Assembly: GCA_910587505.1 (NCBI GenBank)
Contig: CAJULD010000029.1
Location: 1-35,771, forward strand
Direction: 5' to 3'
DNA: 35,771 nt
DNA from: an uncultured Oscillospiraceae bacterium
GTDB lineage: Bacteria; Bacillota; Clostridia; Oscillospirales; Oscillospiraceae
The first letter of the stretch is position 1; every line of letters begins with the position of its first letter. A program made the translations under genes and the position numbers. Positions 7,415 through 15,813 of the stretch are shown in pieces. The notes below the pieces were generated by a model that was given only the letters and a program-made list of their open reading frames with translations, searched no databases and was not told the DNA's origin.

Positions 7415-8557
7415 ATGACGGAAGAAAAAAGCAAAATCCCTGAACTGAAAGTGATCCCGGCGGAGGAACTGCTGGACACGACCTACGCCCCGTCCGGCAC
7501 TTTGATTGACGGGCTGATAGGCCAGGGCATCTACATCCTCGCCGGTGCGCCCAAGGTGGGCAAATCCTGGCTGGTGCTGTGGCTGGCGAACCAGGTCAGC
7601 AAAGGCGAGCCGGTCTGGGGAATGAAAACGGAACAATGTGGTGTCCTCTACATCAGCCTGGAGGACACTTTCCAGCGGATGCAGCAGAGGCTGAACGATG
7701 TCAGTGGCGGCAGTCCCGGCAACATCTGGCTGGCGACCGAGGCCCTGTATATCGGAGAGGGCTTTGAGGAACAGCTTACCAGCTTCCTCACCGCCCATCC
7801 CCATGTGAAGCTGGCGATCATCGACACCCTCCAGCGCGTCCGCAAGGCCGGACAGGAGCAGTACAACTACGCCAGCGACTATGAGACGGTCTGCGCCCTG
7901 AAGAAAATCGCCGACCGTTTCCTCATCACGCTGCTGCTAGTCCACCATACCCGCAAGACCGGCTCGTCCGATTCCTTCAACATGATCTCCGGCACGACCG
8001 GGCTTCTGGGCTGTGCCGATGGCGCTCTTCTCCTGCAAAAGTCCTCCCGGATGGAAACCACTGCCACGCTGGATGTGACCGGGCGGGAAGTGGCTGATAC
8101 CCAGCTGAACCTCCGCTTCGACAAGCAACGGAAGGTGTGGGAGTTTGTTTCCTTTGGAAGCGAAGCCCCGAAGAAAGAGCCTGACCCCATCCTGACCGCC
8201 GTTCAGTCCTTTACCCAGGTGCATGGCGTGTGGCGGGGCTATGCCGCTGTACTGCTGGACGAGCTGAAAGCGGAAACAGACATCAATGCTGAACCGAACA
8301 CCCTGACCCGGCTGCTGAACGCCAGCATCGGAGAACTTGAGCGTGAGTACGGCGTCCGCTACCGTTCCGGGAAACGCACCGGGAAAGGCCGACTGGTCTC
8401 TCTGCTGGATTTGACTGCTCCCTGGGTCAGCACCGATATGGACGATGTAGATAATGTAGGTAATGACGGTATTTTGAACACTGATGACGGTCGTAAAAAT
8501 ACCTACAATACCTACACAACCTACACGCCTGCCCCTGATGATCCGGAAGGGGCGTGA
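7415..8557 (+). CDS. RepA-like AAA family ATPase
   Basis: 380 residues. Walker A GAPKVGKS at 44-51, Walker B-like LAIIDTLQ with D137, then a VHHTRKTGS sensor block at about 175. This is the AAA_25/RepA-type hexameric helicase fold, common on plasmids and clostridial integrative elements, where it is thought to assist replication of the excised circle. The C-terminal 120 residues look like a winged-helix-type extension and a variable tail. RBS GAAAGGAA close to the ATG. The stop is 4 bases before the next start, so they are co-transcribed. Role in this element is inferred. Confidence 0.75.
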   Translation: MTEEKSKIPELKVIPAEELLDTTYAPSGTLIDGLIGQGIYILAGAPKVGKSWLVLWLANQVSKGEPVWGMKTEQCGVLYISLEDTFQRMQQRLNDVSGGSPGNIWLATEALYIGEGFEEQLTSFLTAHPHVKLAIIDTLQRVRKAGQEQYNYASDYETVCALKKIADRFLITLLLVHHTRKTGSSDSFNMISGTTGLLGCADGALLLQKSSRMETTATLDVTGREVADTQLNLRFDKQRKVWEFVSFGSEAPKKEPDPILTAVQSFTQVHGVWRGYAAVLLDELKAETDINAEPNTLTRLLNASIGELEREYGVRYRSGKRTGKGRLVSLLDLTAPWVSTDMDDVDNVGNDGILNTDDGRKNTYNTYTTYTPAPDDPEGA

Positions 8558-8561
8558 CGGC

Positions 8562-8750
8562 ATGGAGAAGCTGAACATGAACCAGCCCCCGATGGAGTTG
8601 GAAAACAAAACAGTTTGCCGCCTGAACGATTACACGGAAATCAAAATCGGCGGCGTGGTCTACCGGGTCAAAAGCGTATTCTCTGACAAAGGACAGTTGG
8701 GTGATCTGCTCGACCTGGCGGCGATGGAGAAAATCGGCCGTATCGCGTAA
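8562..8750 (+). CDS. tnpW: TnpW-like small protein
   Basis: 62 residues; ATG at 8562 chosen because GGAAGGGG precedes it and the gene then starts just after the ATPase stop. The block KIGGVVYRVKSVFSD with a C-terminal helix ending LAAMEKIGRIA matches the small TnpW-type proteins that sit before the recombinase in Tn4451-like elements. Function unknown. Family assignment rests on size, position and a short motif, so it is moderate. Confidence 0.6.
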   Translation: MEKLNMNQPPMELENKTVCRLNDYTEIKIGGVVYRVKSVFSDKGQLGDLLDLAAMEKIGRIA

Positions 8751-8757
8751 AGGGCCT

Positions 8758-8809
8758 TTGCATCAGAGCGTGGGCGTGCTATAATGGCGGTAGGTAATCG
8801 ACCGCCATT
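8758..8809 (+). promoter_or_regulatory. promoter and start-site hairpin of the nested recombinase
   Basis: TTGCAT, 16-base spacer, TATAAT (8780-8785). Immediately downstream AATGGCGGT (8783-8791) and ACCGCCATT (8801-8809) form a 9-bp dyad overlapping the -10 and start site, a natural place for a repressor. Confidence 0.6.
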
Positions 8810-8839
8810 CGCACTGCTCTTTGGGAGGTAAAATCAAAG

Positions 8840-10456
8840 ATGCAGGAAACTTACAATGTTGGAATTTATTGCAGGCTCAGCCGGGAGGACGAGAGAACCG
8901 GCGAGTCCGTGTCCGTGGAGAACCAGAGGGAGATGCTCAGCCGCTATGTCCTGGAGCAGGGCTGGAACCTCTATGCCGCCTACTGTGACGATGGGGTCTC
9001 AGGTACGACCTTCGATAGGCCTGGGTTCAACCAGCTTATCGCCGACGCCACCGCCGGAAAAATCAATCTGGTACTCTGTAAGGACCTCAGTCGTCTCGGC
9101 AGAGATTATATCGAAAGCGGGAAGTATACGGACATCGTTTTTCCGAGCCTCGGCTGCCGGTTCATCGCCCTCAATGATGGGGTGGACACCGCTCACAAAA
9201 ACAATGAGATGCTGGTGATTCTGAAAAATGTCATGAATGACCTCTACGCCAGGGACACCAGCAGCAAAATCAAAGCTGTCAAACGGTCCTCGTTTCAAGC
9301 TGGGAAGTATGTGGGATGCTACGCCCCTATCGGCTATCTGAAAAGCCCGGAGGACAAGCACATCTTGGTAATCGACCCGGCCACCGCCCCCATCGTCCGG
9401 CGCATTTTTGACCTTCGTTGTCAGGGGTATAGCTACCGCAAAATCGCCACGACCCTGAACACGGAGCAAGTGCCGACCCCCAGTAGCTTCTACTACCTGC
9501 GCCAGGGCAAGCCCAACATCCGCAAAGAGGGCGGCTACTGGCAGGCGCAGACGGTGAAGGCCATCCTCCAGAACGAGGTCTATATCGGCCACATGGTGCA
9601 GAACAAGACCGGCAATGTGTCCTACAAGGTCCACAAGCAGGTGGACAAGCCGGAGAGCGAGTGGATACGGGTGGAGGGAACACACGAACCGCTTGTGTCC
9701 ATGGAGGTCTGGGAACTGGTGCGGACGCTTGAAAAGCAGAACACCCGGAGCCGGACACAGGCAAATGGGGAGACTGCTCTCTTTGCCGGACTGCTTCGGT
9801 GTATGGACTGCGGCTCGCTGATGCGCTGTTACCATGACGGGCGGCGGCGCAAGGACGGGTCAAGGTCCACCTATCGCAGCTACGCTTGTGGCCGCTACGC
9901 CAGCGGTGGAAAGACCGTCTGCACAGCGCATATCATGAACCAGCGTGTTCTGGTCGAGGTCGTGCTGACGGACATCCGGGCAAAGGCGGAGCTTGCGAAG
10001 CGTGACCCGGACAGCCTGATAGAGCGGATACAGGCCCAGCGCAAGGCGGCCACCGCTGGAGAAATCAAGCGGGCGCAGGCCACCTTGACAGCCGTTGAGA
10101 AGAGGCTTGCGGAACTCTCCAGGCTGACCCAGTCCATCTATGAGGACAAGGTGATGGGGCGTATCCCGGAGGCCGTGTGCGTTCAGCTGATGAACCAGTA
10201 TGAGGCCGAGCGCGCTGAGAAGCTGGAGCAGAGGGCGCATTTGTCGGGTGAACTGGAGGCGTATCAGCAGGAGACGGATGATGTTCAGCAGTGGATGTCC
10301 CTGATTAGGGAGTACGCAAAGTTGGAAGAACTTGACCGTCCCACCCTCCTGCGGCTCATCAAGCGAATCGAGGTCGGAGAAAAGAAAGTCGAGGACGGAT
10401 GCACCGTCCGGGACATCAAAATCCATTACAATTTCGTGGGTTATATCGAAGCCTGA
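8840..10456 (+). CDS. large serine recombinase (TnpX-type) of the nested element
   Basis: 538 residues; ATG preceded by TGGGAGG. Resolvase domain with catalytic Ser14 in YCRLSRED, then DDGVSGTTFDRPGF, KDLSRLGRDY and the LYARDTSSKI linker; recombinase domain at about 150-300; zinc ribbon with C321 and C324 and a later Cys pair; coiled coil at about 385-460; DUF4368-like end. All catalytic landmarks are present, so it should be active. It sits 90 bp inside the right end and points outward, typical for this element class. It would catalyse excision and integration at the CTCATT core. Not similar enough to the interrupted recombinase to be a duplicate. Confidence 0.92.
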   Translation: MQETYNVGIYCRLSREDERTGESVSVENQREMLSRYVLEQGWNLYAAYCDDGVSGTTFDRPGFNQLIADATAGKINLVLCKDLSRLGRDYIESGKYTDIVFPSLGCRFIALNDGVDTAHKNNEMLVILKNVMNDLYARDTSSKIKAVKRSSFQAGKYVGCYAPIGYLKSPEDKHILVIDPATAPIVRRIFDLRCQGYSYRKIATTLNTEQVPTPSSFYYLRQGKPNIRKEGGYWQAQTVKAILQNEVYIGHMVQNKTGNVSYKVHKQVDKPESEWIRVEGTHEPLVSMEVWELVRTLEKQNTRSRTQANGETALFAGLLRCMDCGSLMRCYHDGRRRKDGSRSTYRSYACGRYASGGKTVCTAHIMNQRVLVEVVLTDIRAKAELAKRDPDSLIERIQAQRKAATAGEIKRAQATLTAVEKRLAELSRLTQSIYEDKVMGRIPEAVCVQLMNQYEAERAEKLEQRAHLSGELEAYQQETDDVQQWMSLIREYAKLEELDRPTLLRLIKRIEVGEKKVEDGCTVRDIKIHYNFVGYIEA

Positions 10457-10466
10457 CACAAAAAAG

Positions 10467-10485
10467 CCCCGGTTTTACACCGGGG
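10467..10485 (-). terminator. terminator facing into the nested element
   Basis: CCCCGGT/ACCGGGG stem with a 5-base loop. On the - strand it is followed by CTTTTTTGT, so it stops leftward transcripts coming from the truncated outer recombinase gene; on + there is no T tract. Confidence 0.7.
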
Positions 10486-10529
10486 TACATACCAGCCAAA
10501 CTATCTTGCCGGTTGCCAATGTATACATC

Positions 10530-10552
10530 GTTCTTTATGTAAGGTTCTCATT
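10530..10552 (-). repeat. right end of nested element (attR side)
   Basis: CTCATT core at 10547-10552; reading inward on - the arm is AACCTTACATAAAGAACG, an imperfect inverted match to the left end. Confidence 0.8.
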
Positions 10553-11014
10553 TATGATATTTCGGAATGGGGTGAAGTCATTTCCCAGTTGATCCTCGCT
10601 GTCCACTCCGTCATTAACGGCAATAAAGCGGACTCCCAGTTCCGGAAAGCGGATTTCCGTATATAACCCGACTTCCAGATAATTCCTGCCAAACCGGGAC
10701 ATATCCTTGACTACCACCATGCTGACAAGCCCCGCCTCAATGTCGGCCATCATTTCCATAAAGCCGGGACGTTTGAAATTTGTACCGCTCCATCCGTCGT
10801 CTTTGTAAACCTTATAGCTGGAAATTTCCCGGTCTTGACAATACCTGGTGAGGATTTCGATTTGATGGGATATGCTGTTGCTGTCCCCCTCGTTCTCATC
10901 GTCGCGGGAGAGCCGGACGTAGAGGGCCGTCCATTTTTCATTCAAATTGCCTGACTGCCTAATCATTTCAGCCTCCAATCCGGCAGTTACCGTTTCTGGC
11001 CTTGTAACACTCAT
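10535..11014 (-). pseudogene. large serine recombinase, catalytic domain (split gene, 5' fragment)
   Basis: Residues 1-156 of the interrupted recombinase: YVRLSRDD with catalytic Ser36, DDGWSGTNFKRPGF, VKDMSRFGRNY and the DFTPFRNIINE end of the domain. After N-E (GAG, 10549-10547) the frame enters the nested element, adds N-L-T and stops. Start placed at the second ATG (11014), which has AGGT upstream and gives the usual length; an ATG at 11044 is in frame. The missing remainder is at 1555-2781. The gene belongs to the outer element, so that element cannot excise until the inner one leaves precisely. Confidence 0.88.
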
Positions 11015-11149
11015 AATTATACCTAATATCAAGAAAAACGTCAAATATTCGACAAATTCAGCGGGGATTGATGTATTGCTTCTCTGTCAAATAAACGCAT
11101 CGTTTTCCAGAAACGGCAGCTCCCTCGCGGGTAGACTACTTTAATAAGA

Positions 11150-11174
11150 AATGCGTCTCACGGTGAGACGCATT
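11150..11174 (+). repeat. palindrome P1 (copy 1 of 5)
   Basis: AATGCGTCTCA, CGG, TGAGACGCATT: perfect 11-bp arms. Lies 136 bp upstream of the outer recombinase start. Followed by ACGACAAATT, also seen after P2. Confidence 0.9.
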
Positions 11175-11651
11175 AACGACAAATTTTGCATTGGTTGGCG
11201 GTTTTATATTTCGTTGTTCACGATTAGAAAAACAAGGCAGGATCAGACGGCGGCTGGCAGGGCCGCTCCATAGGATTTATCGTGCCTCCCCCCATTCCCG
11301 TAGCGGGGCGTCCTACGCTGTGACGCATAGCCGACGCAAGTATCATCATACCCATATGCAGTTCGTGGCCCGCTGCTGTGCCATAGCAGCTTTGCGGCGC
11401 TGGCCCCGTTCGCTCCGTCCTCCCGGTGTCCGGCCTCCTGTCACGGGGGATCATCCCTGCGTACCCGCCGCCCGGCTCCGCGCATACAGAATGTATCTGA
11501 TTGCCTTATTCAGTTGTAGTCAAGCCCTTTCCCTGTTGAACGGAAAATACCTGCTTCTACTCCTTAATATCCCTGGAAATTGCTTTTTGCTCATTATCCG
11601 CAGGAACTTCCAAAACTTCCTAAAAGGTTATAAAAAACGACAGCTTTTCTT

Positions 11652-11678
11652 AAATACGTCTCACGGTGAGACGTATTT
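11652..11678 (+). repeat. palindrome P2 (copy 2 of 5)
   Basis: AAATACGTCTCA, CGG, TGAGACGTATTT. The G to A change in the left arm is matched by C to T in the right arm, so pairing is kept. Just downstream of the SLH gene terminator; followed by TCGACAAATT. Confidence 0.9.
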
Positions 11679-11709
11679 TATCGACAAATTCCGCACAACC
11701 TGTTATACA

Positions 11710-11745
11710 AAGAGCGGGACGGCAAGTGTGGACCGTCCCGCTCTT
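11710..11745 (-). terminator. terminator of the SLH gene
   Basis: AAGAGCGGGACGG / CCGTCCCGCTCTT, 13-bp stem, 10-base loop, 9 bases after the SLH stop on the - strand. T tail is short (CTCTTTG). Confidence 0.7.
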
Positions 11746-11753
11746 ATAAGGTT

Positions 11754-14700
11754 TTATCTGTTTTTCAAGAAATTCATAAGCATCTGCGCTACCTGTCCGC
11801 GAGTTGCCAAGCCTTGGGGTGCCAACTGTCCGTTGCCCTTGCCGATCATGACACCGTTCTCCACCGCCCAGCGCAGGGCCTCCAGCGCGTAGCCGCTGGC
11901 CTTGTCCGCGTCGGTGAAGTGCAGCTCCTTATCTGTGGCGGCGGGGCTTCCGGCGTACCGCCAGAGCATGACGGCCAACTGCTCCCGGGTAATGTTATCG
12001 TTGGGGCCGAACATCCCGTTCCCATAGCCGCCCACGATGCCCTGGCTGGTAGCCCAGCGGACGGCCTCGGTGTACCATGCGCCGGTCGCCACATCGCCAT
12101 ATTGCAGCAGGTAATTGACCACCGGCCTGCCCTCTTTGTTAAAGAGGATTTGGGCAAATTGGGCGCGGGAAAGATTGTCGTTGGGACCAAAAGTTCCGTT
12201 GCCATAGCCGCCCATCAGCCCGTTCCGCAGCACATAGTCCACCGCTTCATGATACCATATGCCTACGCCCCCCAAGTCAGTGAAGCCGCGAGAGGGGCAA
12301 TCCGTGCCGCCGTCACAGGGCTTCGGCCTATCATCCGGGAGGGGTGCAAAGGCGGCCTTGACCGTCACGGCCCTGCCGGGCATCGTAAATGTGTACTTCC
12401 CGCCGCCCTGGGCCGTCAGCTTGATTTCATTCCCCCGGTTGTCAGTGACGGTGAGGGTATCCAGCATATAGCCGCTGTCCGGGGTGACGGCCAGGGTGAC
12501 AGTGCTGCCATTGCTGGCGTTGGTACGATTGGAGGTCACTTTGCCGTGTTCCGACTTCTCCACGGTGACAGCGTAGGTGCTGGAACTCCAACCACCGCCG
12601 CCATGATTGCCGCCGGTGGGAGGATCAGGCGTGGTTGCGGGGGCCGTCCAGCCCACGGAGATCGGGGACAGGCCGGTAACGGTAAACTGGAGGCCGCTGG
12701 CCGTGTTGGTGACGTGGGGCGTTTCCGTATCTCCGGGCGTTTTGCCAAAATCGCTGGTGGTGAACATATGCACCACGGTAAAGGTGTAGCTGCTGTTTGT
12801 TCCCGCCGGATAGGGCAGGGTAACGGTCAGGCCGTTTGCGGGGAAGTTTACGGCAGTCGCCTTCGTCCAGGTAGTGCCGCCGTCGGTGCTGATTTGCAGC
12901 TCCACATCATAGACGGCGGTGTTGGCTTGGGGAACGCCGGAATTGGCATGTGTAATAGCGGTTTTCATGGCGGCTTCCAGCTTTTCCAGGGTATTCAGCG
13001 TTTCAATGCTCTGCAATCCGGCAGGGACCTCGGAAATGCCGTTCTCCATAACCAACTGGAATTTTGTGCTGCCATCATCAGCGGGCGGATTCGGCAGGAT
13101 CACCCCTTCCTTTGTCTCCACGGTGCAGGTCGCGTTTGCCCCGTGGTAGCTGTCGTTTCCTGCGTAGGAGGCCGTGAAGGTATAGTCTGCGGTGCTGTTG
13201 GGCAGTTCCGCCGTCCAAGTGCCGCCCGCTCCCGCTGTCACGGTGATGCCGCCAGAGCAGGTCACGGAAGCCATTCCGCCGGCAGGCAGGCCGGAGAGGG
13301 TCAGCGTTACCGTGCCGCCGCCGATCAGCGGGGATGCCGGGGAGGCTGTCAGGGACAGCACCGGCGTGATCTTCTCCACGCTGACGGTGCAATTTGCTGT
13401 CGCGCCGTTGTGGTTCCCGTCCCCGGCGTAAGTGGCGGTAAAGGTGTAGGACGCTCCGCCAGCGGGCAGCTCCGCCGTCCAAGTATCGCCGCTCCCCTTT
13501 GTCACAGTGATGGTTTCATCCGAACAGGTCACGGTGGCCGAACCGCCAGAAGGCAGACCGGAGAGGGCCAGCGTCACCGTGCCGCCGTTGGGCAGGGTGG
13601 CCGGGGACGGCGTGAGGGTCAGGCTGGGCGTGAGCTTGTTGATGGTCACCAATACATCGCCGGTGGCTTGCGCATAGTTCTCACCGTCCACGGGCGTAAA
13701 GATCACGTTCTTTGTGCCGCTGTCGGCCACGGCGGTAAGCTCCTGCCCGCCAGCAAAGCTCCAAGCTCCGGGGACGGAGACCCCTTCCGACACCGCTGTG
13801 CCCCGGATGGCTGTGTTTGGGACAGGCTCACCGTTATAGATGACTGTGATGGGGTCGATGGTCAAGTTGGGCACAAACTTATCCTTCACAGTGACGGTAA
13901 TAGTCAAGCTAAAACTGTTGTAATTGGTGGATTCCATTACGGGAATGGTGATCGTGCCGGTTTTGCCCACCTTTTCCTCCTCGTTCACCAGCTTATAAGT
14001 CAGTACGGTGCCGTCCACAGTGGGCGTATCCACAAAAATCCCGTTATCATCCGACACAGTGATTCCCCCCAGCACATACCCTGCCGGAAGCAAGTCCTTC
14101 AAATCAAAGGTCTTGGTTACGCCAAATCTGCCCTCGCTGCCGCCGGTTGTGTTTCCGGTGTAGCTGGCCTTTGAGATGGTCACGCTGGTGCTTACCGCTC
14201 CGTCCGGCTGGGTCAGGATGTAGTTTCCGGCTGACGTGCCGGTCAGCGTCAATTCGGGCAGAGTGACGGACGAATATGTACCCGCGTCGGAGCCGGTGAT
14301 CGTGCCCTTGAGACCGGCGGTGTTCACCGAGACGGTATCGCCCGCTTTTACGCCGCCCAAGTCTACGGAAGTGATGGATACCTTATTTGTTTTATCATAG
14401 GCCCTGTCCGCGGCCGCGGCCCCGGTGACAGAGAGGGGCTTGGGGTTCACCTTCACCGTAAATTCCTTTTCCCCCAGACCGTCTGGCAGTTTTGCGGTGA
14501 GCGTCGCGTCTCCGGCGGGCAAACCGCTGGTATCAATGGTAATCTCTTCGTTCAGATTCCCCTCGCCCACCTTGGCCGTGCCGCTGAACACCTCCACAGT
14601 GGATGTGACAGCGGGGGTGGTGCTCAGCGTCACCTTGAGCGTGTCGGTATCGTCGTAGGTACAGGTGGGGGGACTTGCTGGAACGTTGAGGGTTACTGAG

Positions 14701-15569
14701 CCGAGTTTTACGGAAGCGGCCGCAGACCCGTCGCTATTTCGAATTGTTGTTTCTCCTATGGTTCCTCCGGCTGGTTCAATGACAATCAGTCCATTCACCG
14801 TGAGTTTTGCACAGTTTATTGCTGGGTATTGCACGCCACCGTAGATGCCTCCAGAGGCTGTAAACGTTCCTCCCGTTATGCTGATGTTCCCCCCATTGAT
14901 TCCAGGATACTCTGCACACGAAAGATTGACATCGCTATTTTTGATTACTATGTCCCCCAAAGTATGAATTGCGCAAATATTTGTACCCTGTGTGGAGATC
15001 ATGATTGCGGCATCTTCAATGGTAATGTTTCCTTTGTTGCAAAAAATACCGCCTCCGATGGTGTTCCCTCTTATGGTTACGCCTCTTATTGTCATATTGC
15101 CTGAATTACTGCCGCTTACGCTTGGCATGCCTAGAAAAACCGGTTCATTTGCCACGTTGGCCTCCAACTCTCCGGTGCCTTCTACCGTAAGGTCAAAGGC
15201 GCTTTTGGCATAAATCGCGCTCTCATCGTTCCAAGCAGAGCTTGCGGATATGGTATTTTTCCCCTTCAATACTACAGTGACCGGGCCGTCCGACGGCAGT
15301 AAGATCGCTGTACGCTCCCGCCATTTCCAATCCTCTGTGTATTCTGTAACATTCAAGGATAATCCGTCCAGTGTCAGGGTGTAGCCGCTCTGAGCATCTC
15401 CTTCCAATTGATATCCAGGACCTTCCGCCGGGGTCTGGCCTTCCCCTTCTCCGATGTTGGTAAAATCCAGCGGCTTTGTAAGTGTCTTATTCGCTGCTTG
15501 GACCGTCCCCGGCAGAACCCCCAAACACAGGGCCAGAGCGGTGATGATGCTTAGTATTCTGCGTTTCAT
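11754..15569 (-). CDS. SLH-domain cell-surface protein with Ig-like and bacterial repeat domains
   Basis: 1271 residues from the ATG at 15569, chosen because AGGAGG precedes it and a clean signal peptide follows (cleavage after VQA, residue 25). After it come a beta-helix/carbohydrate-binding-like region (about 30-290), a YDG-like domain (KPLSVTGAAAADRAYDKT), several Ig-like repeats (two near-copies starting PSLTLTPSPATL and PVLSLTASPASP), an InlB-type repeat (YAVTVEKSEHGKVTS), and three S-layer homology repeats in the last 170 residues (FGPNDNLSRAQFAQILF-like). The SLH domains anchor it to cell-wall polymer; the rest projects outward, probably for adhesion. Cargo of the outer element, next to a two-component system that may regulate it. 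Confidence 0.88.
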   Translation of the reverse strand: MKRRILSIITALALCLGVLPGTVQAANKTLTKPLDFTNIGEGEGQTPAEGPGYQLEGDAQSGYTLTLDGLSLNVTEYTEDWKWRERTAILLPSDGPVTVVLKGKNTISASSAWNDESAIYAKSAFDLTVEGTGELEANVANEPVFLGMPSVSGSNSGNMTIRGVTIRGNTIGGGIFCNKGNITIEDAAIMISTQGTNICAIHTLGDIVIKNSDVNLSCAEYPGINGGNISITGGTFTASGGIYGGVQYPAINCAKLTVNGLIVIEPAGGTIGETTIRNSDGSAAASVKLGSVTLNVPASPPTCTYDDTDTLKVTLSTTPAVTSTVEVFSGTAKVGEGNLNEEITIDTSGLPAGDATLTAKLPDGLGEKEFTVKVNPKPLSVTGAAAADRAYDKTNKVSITSVDLGGVKAGDTVSVNTAGLKGTITGSDAGTYSSVTLPELTLTGTSAGNYILTQPDGAVSTSVTISKASYTGNTTGGSEGRFGVTKTFDLKDLLPAGYVLGGITVSDDNGIFVDTPTVDGTVLTYKLVNEEEKVGKTGTITIPVMESTNYNSFSLTITVTVKDKFVPNLTIDPITVIYNGEPVPNTAIRGTAVSEGVSVPGAWSFAGGQELTAVADSGTKNVIFTPVDGENYAQATGDVLVTINKLTPSLTLTPSPATLPNGGTVTLALSGLPSGGSATVTCSDETITVTKGSGDTWTAELPAGGASYTFTATYAGDGNHNGATANCTVSVEKITPVLSLTASPASPLIGGGTVTLTLSGLPAGGMASVTCSGGITVTAGAGGTWTAELPNSTADYTFTASYAGNDSYHGANATCTVETKEGVILPNPPADDGSTKFQLVMENGISEVPAGLQSIETLNTLEKLEAAMKTAITHANSGVPQANTAVYDVELQISTDGGTTWTKATAVNFPANGLTVTLPYPAGTNSSYTFTVVHMFTTSDFGKTPGDTETPHVTNTASGLQFTVTGLSPISVGWTAPATTPDPPTGGNHGGGGWSSSTYAVTVEKSEHGKVTSNRTNASNGSTVTLAVTPDSGYMLDTLTVTDNRGNEIKLTAQGGGKYTFTMPGRAVTVKAAFAPLPDDRPKPCDGGTDCPSRGFTDLGGVGIWYHEAVDYVLRNGLMGGYGNGTFGPNDNLSRAQFAQILFNKEGRPVVNYLLQYGDVATGAWYTEAVRWATSQGIVGGYGNGMFGPNDNITREQLAVMLWRYAGSPAATDKELHFTDADKASGYALEALRWAVENGVMIGKGNGQLAPQGLATRGQVAQMLMNFLKNR

Positions 15570-15600
15570 ACAGTGTACCTCCTGTTCCGGCAGAGAAAAT

Positions 15601-15642
15601 TCAGTCCCCCATGGGGGACTGAGGAAAGGGCGCGCCCTTTCC
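15601..15642 (-). promoter_or_regulatory. two back-to-back perfect palindromes in the SLH leader
   Basis: 15601-15622 is a 22-bp perfect palindrome (half TCAGTCCCCCA) and 15623-15642 is GGAAAGGGCGCGCCCTTTCC. They abut with no gap and lie between the likely promoter and the RBS, so the mRNA would carry two strong hairpins. No T tract. Confidence 0.65.
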
Positions 15643-15675
15643 TTAATCCATTTTCTCCGCAATTATCTATTCCAC

Positions 15676-15704
15676 AACATACACAAAATCCTCCCCAAAA
15701 ACAA
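15676..15704 (-). promoter_or_regulatory. possible promoter of the SLH gene
   Basis: On the - strand TTGTTT, 17-base spacer, TATGTT, about 110 bases before the start codon. Moderate match only. Confidence 0.35.
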
Positions 15705-15754
15705 GGCTGCTCGACCAGAATGCACGATTTGCTACCAATTAACATCCCCGCCCC

Positions 15755-15783
15755 TTGACAGCGGCAATTTTCCCGGTTACGCT
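15755..15783 (+). promoter_or_regulatory. possible promoter of the sensor kinase
   Basis: TTGACA, 17-base spacer, TACGCT; good -35, weak -10, 31 bases before the start codon. Confidence 0.4.
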
Positions 15784-15813
15784 AAGTGCAAACAGGATTG
15801 AGGAGGGCGGAAT

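Larger units (their letters stand above)
2782..10552 (+). mobile_element. Tn4451/TnpX-type element inserted in the outer recombinase gene
   Basis: The hexamer CTCATT occurs at 2782-2787 and 10547-10552. Deleting 7,765 bp between the copies restores an uninterrupted recombinase frame. Reading inward, both ends show related inverted sequences (CTTACATAAAGAA at the left on +, the same on - at the right), as expected for att arms of a large serine recombinase. The repeat contains TC/GA; Tn4451-family elements are known to use GA as the crossover dinucleotide. Contents: TnpV, GmrSD-type defence gene, XRE regulator, AAA ATPase, TnpW-like peptide, serine recombinase. No relaxase. Confidence 0.9.
11015..11753. 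other. noncoding GC-rich block between palindromes P1 and P2, no gene recognised
   Basis: About 480 bp between the two palindromes, and 740 bp in all, without a credible gene. On the - strand a TTGACT box near 11526 is followed by a GC-rich stretch with nested stems (GCTGCT/AGCAGC near 11380; a CTATGC/GCGTAG stem inside GCGTC/GACGC near 11310-11340). Short frames of 76 residues or fewer have no recognisable content. It may encode a structured RNA or be the remnant of a deleted transfer module. Confidence 0.4.

Noticed and set aside
11191..11892. 233-residue + strand open frame
   Set aside because: No RBS, odd composition, runs through palindrome P2, a terminator and the SLH gene; no family features.
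11814..14174. 786-residue + strand open frame
   Set aside because: Antisense shadow of the SLH gene; Gly/Arg/His-rich composition typical of high-GC shadows.
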